A DNA stretch of 64,000 bases from JAHEEL01 sp963785245 (GTDB lineage Bacteria; Actinomycetota; Acidimicrobiia; Spongiisociales; UBA5794): NCBI GenBank assembly GCA_963785245.1, contig CAWAUO010000004.1, forward strand, positions 52,284 through 116,283, written 5' to 3'. The notes under the pieces were generated by a model, which worked only from the letters and a program-made list of their open reading frames with translations, did not search any database and was not told where the DNA came from. Positions 46,757 through 55,186 of this stretch are shown one piece after another. The first letter of the stretch is position 1, and every line of letters begins with the position of its first letter. Position numbers and translations under genes: made by a program.

Positions 46757-48025
46757 ATGAGCACATCAACCCAGTCCCAGCAGCACCCGCCGCTCCGCCG
46801 GCCGCTCAACGATCGTGCGTTCGCCGGTGTGGCCGCAGGCCTTGCCCAGCGGTTCTCCGTCAATCCAGCATGGTTCAGGGTTGGCTTCGTATTGCTCGCC
46901 CTCGCGGGCGGAATCGGCTTCTTTCTCTATGCCCTTGGATGGCTCCTGATCCCAGACGAGGGAAGCGACCAATCGATCGCAGAGGGAATGGTCGACGGAT
47001 TTGATGGCTCGAACACATCGATGGTGATCGGGGTGGTGCTGATCGGCATGGCCGCGGTCATCATCGTGTCGGGATTCCACCTGATCTCCGGCAAGTTCGT
47101 GGTGGCCGGTGTACTCCTGGTCATCGGTGTCCTCCTCTACAAGGGCGATCTGACCGGTTCGAAGACGCCGTCCGAGCCAGTCCCGCCGCCGGACGATGGA
47201 CCTGGGATCGACGAGGACACCGATGGCGCTGGCGAGTCGGCGTCCGACGAGGAGATTGAAGAAACCAGGGAGGTCACGGAACACGCCCCGGCGGTTGGGA
47301 TGGCAGCGATAGCGGCTCCAGCGACTGCCACCGCTCCGCTCCCTGCCGCGCCTCGGCCCAAGCCCCGCCCACCGAAGCCACGCTCGATCCTTGGCCAACT
47401 GACGCTTGCGGCCGTGCTGATCGTTCTGGGAGGTCTCGCGCTCCTGGACGCGGCAGACGTTCTGTATCCAGAACCCGTCCACTACCTCGCGGCCGCTGTC
47501 GGTGTGATCGGGGGAGGGCTGCTGATCGGCACCCTCTTCGGGCGCGCCAGGTGGCTCGTCTTCATCGGCCTCGTGCTTGCACCGTTCCTGTTCCTGGCCA
47601 GCTTCGTCTCAGAATGGTCGTTCAGCGGCGAGGCCGGCGAGCGATATGTGCAGGTACGGACGATCGACGACCTCGAGGCCGTCGACTATGAGTACGACCA
47701 CACCGCCGGCGTCCTCGAACTCGATTTCCGCCGGTTCGAGCCACCATCCGAGGGCTACCCGATCTCGATCGACGCTCGGGTGAGTGCGGGCGAACTGCGG
47801 ATCTGGCTCCCGCGAGACGCTCGAGCGGTTGTCACCGGAACGGCCGGGCTCGGATCGGTCGAGATCCTCGGTGATCAGAGTGCCGGCATCGGCGTCTCGA
47901 ACACCGTTGAGATCCACACGGATCAACCGGGAGCGATCTTCACGATCTACGCCAGAGCCGACTTCGGGTCGGTCGTCGTCGATGTTCCGCTCGAGAACGT
48001 CCCCGAGTCCCTGTGGGAGGGATAA
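46757..48025 (+). CDS. PspC-domain membrane protein with LiaF-like C-terminus
   Basis: A 422-residue protein. The PspC domain is at the N-terminus (FAGVAAGLAQRFSVNPAWFRVGF, then GWLLIPDEG). Next are two membrane segments, an acidic linker (about 135-180), a Pro/Lys-rich stretch, two more helices (about 215-285) and a C-terminal beta-rich domain like the toast-rack domain of LiaF/YvqF (residues 300-420). It is a likely negative modulator or sensor of the divergent kinase. Confidence 0.87.
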   Translation: MSTSTQSQQHPPLRRPLNDRAFAGVAAGLAQRFSVNPAWFRVGFVLLALAGGIGFFLYALGWLLIPDEGSDQSIAEGMVDGFDGSNTSMVIGVVLIGMAAVIIVSGFHLISGKFVVAGVLLVIGVLLYKGDLTGSKTPSEPVPPPDDGPGIDEDTDGAGESASDEEIEETREVTEHAPAVGMAAIAAPATATAPLPAAPRPKPRPPKPRSILGQLTLAAVLIVLGGLALLDAADVLYPEPVHYLAAAVGVIGGGLLIGTLFGRARWLVFIGLVLAPFLFLASFVSEWSFSGEAGERYVQVRTIDDLEAVDYEYDHTAGVLELDFRRFEPPSEGYPISIDARVSAGELRIWLPRDARAVVTGTAGLGSVEILGDQSAGIGVSNTVEIHTDQPGAIFTIYARADFGSVVVDVPLENVPESLWEG

Positions 48026-48029
48026 CACC

Positions 48030-48242
48030 ATGTACCGTCACCGTTTCGACGCTATCTCCTTCGTATTCGGGCTGCTGTTCGTCGGGATGGCATTCCTCGC
48101 CCCAGTCCACGACTGGATCTCCAATGACGTGGCGCGCTGGATCGTCCCTGGAGCCATCCTGCTGCTCGGCGCGGGCCTAGCCATCTCGGCGATCGCGACA
48201 AATCAGAAGGCGAACCAGTCAGACGGAGACCCGGCCCAATAG
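48030..48242 (+). CDS. Small two-helix membrane protein
   Basis: A 70-residue protein with two hydrophobic helices (about 10-28 and 37-58). It starts 2 bases after the PspC gene's stop, and its RBS (GGGAGGG) overlaps that gene's end, so they form one operon. The function is unknown; a partner in envelope stress sensing is possible. Confidence 0.75.
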   Translation: MYRHRFDAISFVFGLLFVGMAFLAPVHDWISNDVARWIVPGAILLLGAGLAISAIATNQKANQSDGDPAQ

Positions 48243-48284
48243 CCCTTTCCGTCGCTGCACGATCGCTGTACGCTGAGCGAGGCG

Positions 48285-48680
48285 TTGAGAGGGACTCGCA
48301 TACCCGCACCAAAGCAGTTCAAGCCCGGTCCGTCGGGCGCACGGCCGCACACAAGCGACGGTGGCGGTTTTCGAGCCAAGGGCCGCTACGCAGTTGTGGC
48401 ACCGCCGCCGCAGCCAGACGTAGTCAGCGACGAAGAGTTCGAGGTCGCCGTTGACGACGTGACCGTGGTCGTGAGCGGACCGTCGAAGTACGAGCAGCGG
48501 TCGATGGGCGCCTACGTGGATCCCAGCGTCTCGATCGACCTCGAGGCGATCGACGAGGCTGACGAGCCGGTCGAAGCGGTCGAGCCGGTGCGCTCCCCGC
48601 GAATCGTGTTCGGTGAGTGGCGAACCGAATCCGATCTCGATGGAACGCGCTACCGCCGCAGGGACTCGCGGCGGATCTGA
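48285..48680 (+). CDS. Hypothetical acidic protein
   Basis: A 131-residue frame with no recognised domain. It has a basic N-terminal part (residues 1-35), a long acidic centre rich in Val/Asp/Glu and an Arg-rich tail. It can start only at TTG 48285 or an undetected later codon, which lowers confidence. Its stop abuts the convergent LCP gene (TGATCA). Confidence 0.4.
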   Translation: MRGTRIPAPKQFKPGPSGARPHTSDGGGFRAKGRYAVVAPPPQPDVVSDEEFEVAVDDVTVVVSGPSKYEQRSMGAYVDPSVSIDLEAIDEADEPVEAVEPVRSPRIVFGEWRTESDLDGTRYRRRDSRRI

Positions 48681-50126
48681 TCAGGTGCCGGGAGCGGTCG
48701 GGCAGTCCTCGGAATCCTGCAGGTTCAGTTCGATCTTCGCCAACTCTGGGTCGTCGATCACGAGCTGAACGTGCTCATGGACGAGATCGATATTGGCGAT
48801 TCGGCCGGGCTTCCCGTCGTCGCGGAACTTCAGGTGGTACTCGGGCGGAATGAACCGTACGGAGACAACCTCTTCGATCTCCACCGAGGGGAGCAGTTCC
48901 ACGAGCTTTGGCAGGAGGTCGACCGGAATGTCTGTCGTGGTCGTCTCCTTGATGACCTCGGCGAACTTGCCGAAGTTCAAGAGCAGCGACGTAGGGTCGG
49001 TCTGTTCCATGGCGGCCTCGAGGACGCAGCGTTGGCGTGACATGCGGAAGTAGTCGCTGTCGGCATGGCGCGTGCGAGCGTAGGCCAACGCCTCGACGCC
49101 GTCCATGTGCTGCTGACCTTGCTCGATGACGAGACGCGTGAGCGTCCCGTCGAGGAGCGGATACTCGTCATCGATGATCTGCTCCGGCACGTAGATGTCG
49201 ACGCCGCCGATCGCGTCGATGATGTCGACGAACCCGTCCAGGTTCACGAGGGCGTAGTAGTGGATGGGAATGCCGAGGAACTCGGAGATCACCCCTTTCA
49301 CGGCGTTCTCCGGCGGCTCGCCCGGACCGGGGAATGCTTCCGGATGCTGCTCGCCCTGAATCCAGAGTTCGTTGATCAACTCCGGGTAGCAATTGCAGTC
49401 CCAGATCCCGTGGCCCTCGGGGAGCGGGGAGTAGGTCCAGTTCCGCGGCACCTGGAACATGGCGGCTTCGCCCGTCTTCGGGTCGATGCTGACGGTGATC
49501 ATCGTGTCGGTGCGGATGCCGGTCCGTCCGACCCCGAAGTCACCCCCGAGGAGCAGGATGTTCAGGCGATCGAGATCCTCCCACGGTGTCTCCTCGACCA
49601 CGGTGGTGGTGGTCGACGAAGTGGCCGACCCGGGGGCATCGGTGTCGCCGGACGAGGCTGCGCCGGCCACCGTCGTCGTGGTCCCAGAAGCCTCGCCGCC
49701 GTCGAAGACGGTCGTTATCAGGCTGTACTGAACGAGGTCGTAGTAGCCGAACACGACGTGGGGCATGAGGAGGAACGCTCCGAGAGCGATCATCGCGGTG
49801 AGTCCGGCGGCACGACTGACCGATGGCCCCGTCGTCGACGCGGAGCGGTAGGCGTCGTCAGCAGCCCAGACCCGATACCCGAGAAGCACGATGTTGACGA
49901 TCATCAGCAGCGCCATCGTCGTCGGTCTCACGAAGGCCGTGAGGATGGAGACTTTGTCGTGGAAGAAGAACAGCAGGATGGCGAGGATCACGACATTGAT
50001 GATGAAGAGGTTGCGCGCCTTCTTCCGATCGCCGACGAGCAACTGGCCAAGACCCGGAATCAGGGCCGACGCACCTGCGGCGAGGAGCGGATGTGGCGAG
50101 CGTGAATCGGATCGTCTGCCCGTCAT
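48681..50126 (-). CDS. LytR-CpsA-Psr (LCP) family cell-wall glycopolymer transferase
   Basis: A 481-residue LCP protein. The N-terminus has four hydrophobic segments (about 10-150), longer than the single helix of typical LCPs, then a low-complexity Ser/Thr linker. The LCP domain holds RLNILLLGGDFGVGRTGIRTDTMITVSIDP and, later, GQQHMDGVEALAYARTRHADSDYFRM with the Arg residues that bind polyprenyl-phosphate. LCP enzymes attach glycopolymers to peptidoglycan. Start ATG 50126. It is divergent from the flippase/transferase gene. Confidence 0.92.
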   Translation of the reverse strand: MTGRRSDSRSPHPLLAAGASALIPGLGQLLVGDRKKARNLFIINVVILAILLFFFHDKVSILTAFVRPTTMALLMIVNIVLLGYRVWAADDAYRSASTTGPSVSRAAGLTAMIALGAFLLMPHVVFGYYDLVQYSLITTVFDGGEASGTTTTVAGAASSGDTDAPGSATSSTTTTVVEETPWEDLDRLNILLLGGDFGVGRTGIRTDTMITVSIDPKTGEAAMFQVPRNWTYSPLPEGHGIWDCNCYPELINELWIQGEQHPEAFPGPGEPPENAVKGVISEFLGIPIHYYALVNLDGFVDIIDAIGGVDIYVPEQIIDDEYPLLDGTLTRLVIEQGQQHMDGVEALAYARTRHADSDYFRMSRQRCVLEAAMEQTDPTSLLLNFGKFAEVIKETTTTDIPVDLLPKLVELLPSVEIEEVVSVRFIPPEYHLKFRDDGKPGRIANIDLVHEHVQLVIDDPELAKIELNLQDSEDCPTAPGT

Positions 50127-50233
50127 GCGAGCATGGTAGGAAACGGGCCCCGGTAGTCGTGGCAACGGTCGCGTCTGGATCGGAGGTCCGGGGGTAACCT
50201 GCGGGAACCCGACGACGATCGCGAAACGCACCA

Positions 50234-51472
50234 GTGAACGACACCCCTTTTGACGAAGAACCTGCCGACACGCCCGAGCATGCGCACCGCACCCGGTACG
50301 CGTACATGCGGAGCGACGGCACGCTCGACATCGTCCTCGGGAGCCTGGTTGCCGGTCTCGGCGCCTACGCGTATCAGTTCCTCGGCGGACGGAGCCTTGG
50401 CGAAGAAGCCTTCGCCCCGATTGCCGCCCTCCTGACCGCCCACTTTCTGGCCTTTGTCATCATCCTGCTGCCGATCGAGCAGTTCGTGATTCGCCGGATC
50501 ACGCTCGGCTACCAAGGCTGGGTCGTCCCCATCCGAGCCGTTGCCCTGACGATCTCGACGGCGGCCGTCGCTGCAGTGGTCGTGTGGGCGTCGGCCGACA
50601 CCTACTTCGACGGAGATTCGTCGTTCGTATGGTTCGTCATCGCGACCGTTGGTTTCCATTTCTTCTTCGTCGTCGGTCGCGGCTACCTTGCCGGATACCG
50701 TCGCTTTCGGTCGTATGGCTACGTCAGCGGTGCCGCGTCGATGCTGCGACTGGCGATCGCGTTGCTCGTGGTGATCATCGGACCGACGGTGACCGGATTC
50801 GCATGGGCTCAGGTCCTCGGCCCGCTGGTGATCTTCTTCTGGCGCCCGTGGCGAACGCCGGGGGAGCGTCGAACCGGCTCGCGAGGCGAACTCGACGACG
50901 AGCATGTTGAGCAGGTGGGGGAGAAGGGGTTGCTCTCGGGCCTGGTGCTCTCATCGGCCGCCTCCCAGGCCCTCCTGCTGGCGGGCCCGCTGGTTGCCGG
51001 TGCCCTCGGCGCCACGGCGGCCCAATTCTCGATCACGTATGCCACGCTCGTCCTGGCCCGTGCGCCCCTGACGCTGGGCTACAACCTGATTGCCAGGGTC
51101 CTGCCGCCGTTCACCGAGATGGCGGCGCGGCGGCGAGCGACGCGAGTTGCGGTCATGGGCCCGAGGCATGGGCATCGCGGGTGTGGCGCTCGCCTTCGTG
51201 GGCGCAGGGATCGGGGCGATCCTCGGCCCGCCGATGGTCGCCATTGCCTTCGGCGACGGGTTCCGACCCAGCTCAACCGTCGCGGCGCTTGCGGCGGCAG
51301 GTGTCGTCCTCGCTTCCGCAGGTCTGTTCATTGGCCAGATTCTCGTGGCTCGCGGACGAGCGGTCCGTCTCGCCGCCGCATGGTTCATCGCGGTGGCAGC
51401 CGCGGTGGTGGCGGTGATGGTCCCGATCTCCGACCCCGTGGTTCACGTGGTGATTGCGTTCGTCGTCGGTGA
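50234..51472 (+). CDS. Flippase-like polytopic membrane protein, N-terminal part of a frameshifted fusion
   Basis: Residues 1-300 from GTG 50234 are about eight hydrophobic helices with the style of polysaccharide flippases (MATE/Wzx): LDIVLGSLVAGLGAYAYQFL and GPLVAGALGATAAQFSITYA are examples. From about 51135 this frame becomes Arg/Gly-rich and meaningless, while the next frame carries the continuing membrane protein and then a sugar transferase. The genuine product should therefore leave this frame at about 51135; the open frame merely runs on to 51472. Flippase function is inferred from the membrane pattern only. Confidence 0.7.
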   Translation: MNDTPFDEEPADTPEHAHRTRYAYMRSDGTLDIVLGSLVAGLGAYAYQFLGGRSLGEEAFAPIAALLTAHFLAFVIILLPIEQFVIRRITLGYQGWVVPIRAVALTISTAAVAAVVVWASADTYFDGDSSFVWFVIATVGFHFFFVVGRGYLAGYRRFRSYGYVSGAASMLRLAIALLVVIIGPTVTGFAWAQVLGPLVIFFWRPWRTPGERRTGSRGELDDEHVEQVGEKGLLSGLVLSSAASQALLLAGPLVAGALGATAAQFSITYATLVLARAPLTLGYNLIARVLPPFTEMAARRRATRVAVMGPRHGHRGCGARLRGRRDRGDPRPADGRHCLRRRVPTQLNRRGACGGRCRPRFRRSVHWPDSRGSRTSGPSRRRMVHRGGSRGGGGDGPDLRPRGSRGDCVRRR

Positions 51473-52163
51473 GGCCTTTGCCCTGGCGGCGCTCGTTGTT
51501 GGCGCCCTCATGCGGGACCCTGAGGAGGGGGAGATCTCGCACGGGTACGCCGTGGCGAAGCGCTCGCTCGACATCGCGGTGGCCCTCATCGCCATGTTGC
51601 TGCTGGGCCCGGTGCTGTTGGTCTCTGCGATCGCCGTCAAGATCGACTCTCGCGGCCCTGCGTTCTTCCGTCAGCTCCGGACTGGCCGCGACGGCGTGGA
51701 CTTCTGGATGGTGAAGCTGCGCACCATGGCGTTCGATCACGACGATGCTGTCTTTCACGAACACCTCGAACAGCTACAGGACAGCCAGGACGAGGCGGAG
51801 TACACGATCAGGATCGATGACGATCCGAGAATCACCAGGGTCGGCGGCTTCCTGCGGCGTTGGTCGCTCGATGAACTTCCGAACCTCTGGAACGTCCTCA
51901 AGGGGTCCATGTCGCTCGTCGGCCCACGACCGCTCGTCCCGGAAGAGGCCGACCTTGTTGGCCTCGACAATGCCCGGTTCCTGGTGAAACCCGGCATCAC
52001 CGGCTACGCCCAGGTGCACGGACGCGACTCCATCTCGATCTCCGAACGGACGGCCCTCGACGACGAGTACGTCGAGATTCGTTCGATGAAGGTCGACATC
52101 AAGATCCTCTTCGAGACATTCGGAACGGTGTTTAAGACCAAAGGCGAGGACTCGCGGATCTGA
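51135..52163 (+). CDS. Continuation of the flippase and C-terminal phosphoglycosyltransferase (Bac_transf)
   Basis: This frame continues the membrane protein (IAGVALAFVGAGIGAIL, then several more helices to about 51500) and then enters a sugar transferase. Motifs are KRSLDIAVALIAMLLLGP (membrane re-entrant helix), GPAFFRQLRTGRDG, RRWSLDELPNLWNVLKG, MSLVGPRPLV and GITGYAQVHGRD. Such enzymes transfer a sugar-1-phosphate to undecaprenyl-phosphate. Joined to the upstream part with one base corrected, it makes a polypeptide of about 640 residues. No ATG with a good RBS begins the transferase alone; ATG 51510 is the best internal alternative. Confidence 0.78.
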   Translation, partial: ERRELRSWARGMGIAGVALAFVGAGIGAILGPPMVAIAFGDGFRPSSTVAALAAAGVVLASAGLFIGQILVARGRAVRLAAAWFIAVAAAVVAVMVPISDPVVHVVIAFVVGEAFALAALVVGALMRDPEEGEISHGYAVAKRSLDIAVALIAMLLLGPVLLVSAIAVKIDSRGPAFFRQLRTGRDGVDFWMVKLRTMAFDHDDAVFHEHLEQLQDSQDEAEYTIRIDDDPRITRVGGFLRRWSLDELPNLWNVLKGSMSLVGPRPLVPEEADLVGLDNARFLVKPGITGYAQVHGRDSISISERTALDDEYVEIRSMKVDIKILFETFGTVFKTKGEDSRI

Positions 52164-52204
52164 GCGGATGGAATGACGGCGGGGTGCAGTAGCGTTCCAC
52201 CCCC

Positions 52205-52606
52205 ATGGATACCATCAGCACACTGCTCAACGAAGGAGACCCGGTGATCGCGATTGTCGGCGCCACCGACAACCCCGAGAAGCACGGGAACCGCATCTAC
52301 CGCGACCTCAAGGGGAAGGGCTTCCGGGTCTATCCCGTCAACCCCACCAAGGAAACGATCGACGGCGACACCGTGTATGCCGACCTCGGTGACCTCCCGG
52401 ATACGCCCGATATCGTCAACTATGTCGTACCCCCGCCCCGCACGCTCCGGCTTCTGCGTCGCGCCAAGGACCTCGGCCTGATGAATGCGTGGATCCAGCC
52501 GGGCGCCGACGATGCGGACGTTCTGGCCTATCTCGCCGATAACGACTTCGACTACCTGGCCAACGCCTGCATCATGGTCCAGTCACGACGTCACTCGGCA
52601 ATCTGA
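52205..52606 (+). CDS. CoA-binding domain protein (YccU-like)
   Basis: A 133-residue Rossmann-like CoA-binding protein: IAIVGATDNPEKHGNRIYRDL at the start, then YPVNPTKETIDG and the closing ANACIMVQ. These small proteins bind CoA; the role is unknown. It lies 41 bases after the sugar transferase gene. Confidence 0.9.
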   Translation: MDTISTLLNEGDPVIAIVGATDNPEKHGNRIYRDLKGKGFRVYPVNPTKETIDGDTVYADLGDLPDTPDIVNYVVPPPRTLRLLRRAKDLGLMNAWIQPGADDADVLAYLADNDFDYLANACIMVQSRRHSAI

Positions 52607-52668
52607 CCCTTTCGCGAGACCACCCGAGCGAGGTAGAATCCCGGTGGGGCTCGATCAGGGGGATCGAC

Positions 52669-53367
52669 ATGAGCATTGATGGACTGCGCCATGCGGTGCG
52701 TTCTCTGCCGGGTGTCGCGTCAGTCGACGTGACACCACAAGTCGGCGCGCCTCCCCTCGTACGAGTCTGGACTGACGGCACCGTGCCCGACGCCGACGTC
52801 CAACGCTCAGTTGAGCGACTCGCCGCCACCGGGGCGTTCGCCGGTATCGGTTCCGAGGCCGGGGCGATGGACAGGGTCCTGGAGAGTCGTGACTACGACG
52901 ACCTTCCGCCGACGGAGCCGACGGAGCCGACGAAGCGGCGAAGCGGTCTCGGACGCAGCCTCGTCGAGACGCTGCCTCATGCGTTCGCCGAACCGGAACC
53001 CTCCCATCTTGCGACGGAAGAGCGCCAGATCGAGCGCGAGAAGCGCTTCCTCAGGCTGGCGATCGAGGAGACGTCCGAAGGCGTCGACATCCGCGCGATC
53101 GATAACCTCGGTCAGGAAGCGGAAGCAGCCGTCGAACCGGGCCCGGACGGACTGACGATCGCCGTTGCATCCGCTGTCGCCCGGTTGCGTGGATTCCCTG
53201 CGCCGTCCCGGGTCGCGACGAACACACGTGATGTGGACGGCACGACGATCGTGACCGTGCTCCTTGAACTCTCGACGGGGCAGAAGGCAGCAGGCGCCGC
53301 CATCGTCACCGGAGGCCTCCCGTTCACCGTCGGGCGCGCGGTTGATAGCGCCCTCACCGCCCTGTGA
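52669..53367 (+). CDS. Hypothetical protein
   Basis: A 232-residue soluble protein with no recognised domain. Two small alpha/beta-like halves are separated by a Pro/Thr/Glu-rich linker (about 85-110). The last 80 residues (DGLTIAVASAVARLRGFPAP, then TTIVTVLLELSTGQKAAGAA) look like a repeated strand-helix module. It is coupled by a GTGA overlap to the zinc-ribbon gene. Confidence 0.7.
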   Translation: MSIDGLRHAVRSLPGVASVDVTPQVGAPPLVRVWTDGTVPDADVQRSVERLAATGAFAGIGSEAGAMDRVLESRDYDDLPPTEPTEPTKRRSGLGRSLVETLPHAFAEPEPSHLATEERQIEREKRFLRLAIEETSEGVDIRAIDNLGQEAEAAVEPGPDGLTIAVASAVARLRGFPAPSRVATNTRDVDGTTIVTVLLELSTGQKAAGAAIVTGGLPFTVGRAVDSALTAL

Positions 53368-53693
53368 ACACACTTCGTTGCCCCTCGTGCAACGAGACCG
53401 ACGACCTTGTCGGGCGAAGAGCCAACGACATCATCACCGTCACCTGCGGGTCGTGCGGCACATCCTGGACGAGGGACCTTGCACCGATGTGTCCGAAATG
53501 TGGAGGAGACGACATGCAGTCGGCGCCGCTTGCGATCGTCGAGAAGGGGAGAGGCACCCAACTCTCGGTGGTGGGGACCCGGATCGTGATGCTCTGCTCG
53601 GACTGCGACGCTGAAACGCTTGATCGCTACCACCGCAACCGGCCGAACCCGCTGATGCCCGACGAGTTGCCGACCATCGATCCAGGGGGCTAG
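53364..53693 (+). CDS. Zinc-ribbon protein
   Basis: A 109-residue protein with three metal-binding CxxC knuckles: CPSC at the N-terminus, CGSC and CPKC following, and another CSDC near the middle. It could bind two zinc ions. The role is unknown. The GTG overlaps the upstream stop, so it is co-translated. Confidence 0.78.
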   Translation: MNTLRCPSCNETDDLVGRRANDIITVTCGSCGTSWTRDLAPMCPKCGGDDMQSAPLAIVEKGRGTQLSVVGTRIVMLCSDCDAETLDRYHRNRPNPLMPDELPTIDPGG

Positions 53694-53736
53694 CGACGCG
53701 GGCAACCGATCCGGGGACGAGGGGCCGACCTTCGGT

Positions 53737-54138
53737 CTACACCGGTTCCGGCACACTCCGCTTGGTCGGGAGCTGGGCGATGTAGACCACGAGCGCCGAG
53801 GCGAGAACGACGAGTCCGATCCTGATGAACATCGGCTCGACGACGAATACCACCGAAATCGTGAACGTCACGATGATCGCGACAATGGCGACCGTCTTGG
53901 CCCGAATCGTGAACCCGAGGCCCGCTCGCCAGTCTCGGACGATGCCGCCGAACAGCCGGTTGTTGACCAACCATTCGTCGAAACGCTCCGATGATTTCGA
54001 GAAGAAGTACGCGGCGAGCAGCACCGGTCCGACGGTTGGGATCAGCGGAACGGCGACGCCAATGAATGCTGTCCCCAGGAAGAGGAATCCGAGGACGAGG
54101 AACAACGATCGGAGCGCGCGGCTCTTGGCAACGGTCAT
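53737..54138 (-). CDS. YbaN/DUF454 family membrane protein
   Basis: A 133-residue inner-membrane protein. The DUF454 signature LFLVLGFLFLGTAFIGVAVP and LIPTVGPVLLAAYFFSKSSER is followed by two C-terminal helices. Function is unknown. The start is the ATG that gives TVAKSRALRS; the frame is open further upstream antisense to the neighbouring gene. Confidence 0.87.
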   Translation of the reverse strand: MTVAKSRALRSLFLVLGFLFLGTAFIGVAVPLIPTVGPVLLAAYFFSKSSERFDEWLVNNRLFGGIVRDWRAGLGFTIRAKTVAIVAIIVTFTISVVFVVEPMFIRIGLVVLASALVVYIAQLPTKRSVPEPV

Positions 54139-54201
54139 TGGGACGGAAGCGTACCGGGGTCCTGCGCCGACAGCCCGTCGGATTGGCGGTACATTGAGAC
54201 G

Positions 54202-54993
54202 ATGGGATGGCTCGATCGGCTCTTCGGCGGCGGTGCAGATGCACTTCGCGTGTCGGGTGATCCGCAGAGCGGCAACGGAGCCTCGTCGTTTCATCTGTGG
54301 TGGGAGGTCCCATTCGGGGAAAGCCTGACCAGCGTCGCAGCCACGCTCGAGATCGTCGATCCGCCGACGGTGGACCGACTCGTGTTCTGGGCGCTGCAGG
54401 TGTCGTTCGTGAAGCCTGGCGGGGGAGGGGCGCACCTCGGTCTCCAGCATCATCCGAGGTTCCCGGCCTCGAGCGCCGCGAACTGGGGTGGCTACGCCCC
54501 GCCCGAGGACGGGGGCCTGCTGGAGGGATCACCGTCACCCCTGCCGTCGACACCGAACGACCCGAATACGCGAGACTTCCTGTGGTACCCGAATCGGCCG
54601 TACCGCCTCCTGATCGATCGGTCACCCGATCCGGCGCCGGCTGGCCTCTTCGCATGGCGGGGTAGCATTGAGGATCTGCACACCGGCGGGGTGTCGGTGG
54701 TGCGGGATCTCTACAGCCCCGGGGAGTTCCTTCGCGGTCCCGTCGTCTGGACCGAGTCGTTTGCCAGGTGTGACCACCCGTCGTTCGCTGCACAGTGGAG
54801 CGACCTTTCCGTGGCCGGAGAGGAGGGGCAGTCGATCCCCGTTCGCACGGTCTCAGTGAACTACCAGGCCCGCAAGGCCGGCGGGTGCGACAACACCGAC
54901 GTGACCGTGGACGGCAACGGATGGACCCAGCGCACCAACACCACCCGCACCAACCGGTCCGGAGCACGCCTTTCACTTCCGCGTACGGTCTGA
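54202..54993 (+). CDS. Hypothetical protein
   Basis: A 263-residue beta-rich protein with no firm family. It lacks a signal peptide and has a Gly-rich segment (GGGGAHLGLQHHPRFP), an Asn-Trp-Gly-Gly pattern and a Trp-rich middle. The segment before the C-terminus (NTDVTVDGNGW) resembles carbohydrate-binding-like modules. It ends 28 bases before tRNA-Val. Confidence 0.65.
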   Translation: MGWLDRLFGGGADALRVSGDPQSGNGASSFHLWWEVPFGESLTSVAATLEIVDPPTVDRLVFWALQVSFVKPGGGGAHLGLQHHPRFPASSAANWGGYAPPEDGGLLEGSPSPLPSTPNDPNTRDFLWYPNRPYRLLIDRSPDPAPAGLFAWRGSIEDLHTGGVSVVRDLYSPGEFLRGPVVWTESFARCDHPSFAAQWSDLSVAGEEGQSIPVRTVSVNYQARKAGGCDNTDVTVDGNGWTQRTNTTRTNRSGARLSLPRTV

Positions 54994-55021
54994 TCCGACC
55001 CGGCGTTACCATGCCCGCACC

Positions 55022-55094
55022 GGGCGTTTAGCTCAGTTGGGAGAGCGCTGCCCTTACAAGGCAGAGGTCGGCGGTTCGAGCCCGTCAACGCCCA
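55022..55094 (+). tRNA. tRNA-Val (anticodon UAC)
   Basis: A 73-nt cloverleaf: acceptor GGGCGTT/AACGCCC, D arm GCTC/GAGC, anticodon stem CTGCC/GGCAG with loop CTTACAA, T arm GGCGG/CCGTC and discriminator A. CCA is not encoded. The integrase of the downstream element ends 92 bases away, so the tRNA 3' end is a likely attachment site. Confidence 0.96.
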
Positions 55095-55099
55095 CCCCG

Positions 55100-55129
55100 G
55101 AAACCCTTACACAGTAGGGGTTTCTTCTT
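55100..55129 (+). terminator. Intrinsic-type terminator of tRNA-Val
   Basis: A hairpin with arms GAAACCC (55100-55106) and GGGTTTC (55118-55124), extended inward by TAC/GTA, followed by TTCTT. It lies directly after the tRNA. Confidence 0.75.
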
Positions 55130-55186
55130 GCGACGTGGGTTCCAAGTTGCTCCTCACGCACACGAACCCCACACCAACCCCACACC

